Origin: Bacteroidota bacterium
Lineage (GTDB): Bacteria; Bacteroidota; Ignavibacteria; UBA10030
NCBI GenBank assembly: GCA_003453835.1
Contig: DMMN01000006.1
Coordinates: 15,518 to 23,057 of the forward strand
Length of the DNA stretch: 7,540 nt
Reading direction: 5' to 3'
Numbering within the stretch: position 1 is the first letter of the stretch; the number at the start of each line of letters is the position of its first letter. The position numbers and the translations under genes are program-made. Positions 6,818-7,540 of this stretch are shown in pieces. Under the pieces are notes generated by a model, which saw nothing but the letters and a program-made list of their open reading frames with translations, was not told the origin of the DNA and searched no databases.

Positions 6818-7065
6818 TGCTTTCCGCAACTGTTGCTATCAGCAAATAAGGTGCCACAGAAGGATACACGCCTTTTGGTGGAACTGAGGCCTCCAGTCCA
6901 ACGTATTTCCCATCGGCGGTAAAAACTGGAGCACCACTCATTGGGCCGAGAACTGTTGCAGCCGCAAACAACTGATATTCAAGCGGTTAGAGGTGCTCTT
7001 GCATAAGCTGGAAGGATTGGGACTGGTTTCCCGATTGTGAAGACGCAGACAAGAGAAACGACCTG
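6801..7065 (-). pseudogene. Broken serine-protease-like C-terminal fragment
   Basis: No intact gene occupies this stretch, but the minus strand keeps a protein-like signal in two frames. From 6986 to the TAA at 6803-6801, 61 codons are open and include GPMSGAPVFTADGKYVGLE, which resembles the catalytic-serine block of trypsin-like peptidases (G-x-S-G-x-P-V, then D-G-x-x-V-G). Just upstream, in another frame, 28 codons from 7065 to the TGA at 6981-6979 read QVVSLVCVFTIGKPVPILPA and eight more residues. A one-base indel near 6979-6989 would join them. The upstream 28 codons are also in the same frame as the unrecognised gene ending at 7066, beyond its TGA. The 61-codon stretch has no Shine-Dalgarno-supported start. 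The protease identification rests on one motif; the decay could also be an assembly error. Confidence 0.45.
6826..6836. promoter_or_regulatory. Palindrome upstream of the MarR-family start, possible operator
   Basis: GCAAC-T-GTTGC is an 11-base palindrome whose nearer edge lies 9 bp upstream of the regulator's ATG. MarR proteins commonly autorepress through palindromes near their own start. The 9-mer AACTGTTGC recurs at 6951-6959. The sequence lies within the protease-like frame, so coding constraint or chance is possible. Confidence 0.25.
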
Positions 7066-7540
7066 TCAAAAGCCCTTCACGTCGAATTGCCGCTGCAACT
7101 CATCCACCTTCTGCATAAGTCTCGATGACTCGTCCCCGTAACGATCGTTCACCTGTGCGACCAGGTTCTCCTCATCAACGAGGCGCTTTGCAGTTGCCAA
7201 CAAAGTCAGCGCCCCAAGTGCGGCCTGCTTCGCTCCGAAAGTTTTCCTCAGCGGCAATCGCTTGATACGCCGGTCCATTTCATCCGCTCCGATCGAATCA
7301 TCAAGGACAACGGTCGATCCCTGGCCTAGATTGTCAAACCACCCACGCCCCCGGACCTCCTTATACCCGTCTTCCGACGTTATGATGACAAAGTCCGGAT
7401 GCTCGATACCGGTGAATCCTATCTCGCCGGGGCTGAGCCACAATTCCGACAAGGAGAATCCTGAGCCCTGAGTTACAGGGTTATCGTTTTTCTGTGTCAC
7501 TGTAAGTCCGGATGTTGCGGCGGCCTGACACAAGAGGCTT
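7066..7540 (-). CDS. Unrecognised protein, C-terminal part (5' end outside window)
   Basis: I do not recognise this protein. The frame is open to the right edge, so 157 residues are visible and the start is missing; a TTG at 7533 is possible but has no ribosome site that can be seen. The visible N-terminal part, SLLCQAAATSGLTVTQ, could be the end of a signal peptide with an Ala-rich cleavage site. Then comes GSGFSLSELWLSPGEIGF, a mixed region with FVIITSEDG and GQGSTVVLDDSIGADEMDRR (residues about 75-95), and a helical C-terminal part with ALGALTLLATAKRL and a coiled-coil-like end (SSRLMQKVDELQRQF). The frame continues in register past its TGA into the protease-like remnant, so it may be the front part of the same damaged gene. 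No catalytic motif is visible. Confidence 0.6.
   Translation of the reverse strand, partial: SLLCQAAATSGLTVTQKNDNPVTQGSGFSLSELWLSPGEIGFTGIEHPDFVIITSEDGYKEVRGRGWFDNLGQGSTVVLDDSIGADEMDRRIKRLPLRKTFGAKQAALGALTLLATAKRLVDEENLVAQVNDRYGDESSRLMQKVDELQRQFDVKGF

Noticed and set aside
6962..7040. Plus-strand peptide resembling a winged-helix regulator (RLEVLLHKLEGLGLVSRL)
   Set aside because: The similarity is short, has no start or upstream domain, and lies opposite a minus-strand stretch with a longer coding-like signal; probably chance.

Overview
The window reads as chromosomal DNA of a Gram-negative, probably aerobic bacterium of moderate GC content. Pointers are the CPA2-type antiporter with cytoplasmic RCK domains, the pairing of ferrochelatase with an FAD-type (oxygen-dependent) protoporphyrinogen oxidase, an exported protein with a Sec signal, and protein style reminiscent of the Bacteroidota/Chlorobiota/Ignavibacteria side of the tree. 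That placement is an impression from sequence style only and is low confidence. I see no rRNA, tRNA, CRISPR array, phage gene or insertion sequence.

Layout. Bases 1-4745 (+ strand) form one directional block: the 3' part of a KefB-like cation:proton antiporter, ferrochelatase hemH (its ATG lies inside the antiporter gene, 11-bp overlap), a 189-bp gap, protoporphyrinogen oxidase hemG/hemY, and 46 bp later a small exported protein of unknown function. The block ends at a strong intrinsic terminator at 4714-4745. Next, still on +, comes a 237-aa signalling protein with a receiver domain fused to a histidine-containing DHp hairpin but no kinase ATPase domain. A symmetric hairpin at 5529-5551 separates it from a convergent minus-strand block: a universal stress protein (5564-6046), a MarR-family regulator (6356-6817) with its own intrinsic terminator at 6214-6251, a decayed serine-protease-like reading frame (6801-7065), and the C-terminal part of an unrecognised protein that runs off the right edge.

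How it fits together. HemG oxidises protoporphyrinogen IX to protoporphyrin IX and HemH inserts iron, so the two genes supply the last two steps of protoheme synthesis. The antiporter is co-transcribed or at least translationally coupled with hemH. The right half looks like stress and signal-response genes with some decay around the MarR gene.

The items most worth a second look are the kinase-less REC-DHp protein, the cysteine pattern of the ferrochelatase, the broken protease-like frame overlapping the MarR start, and a 21-codon reading frame with a strong Shine-Dalgarno held in a hairpin loop at 6257-6345. I do not see a clearly new defence or mobile system here.
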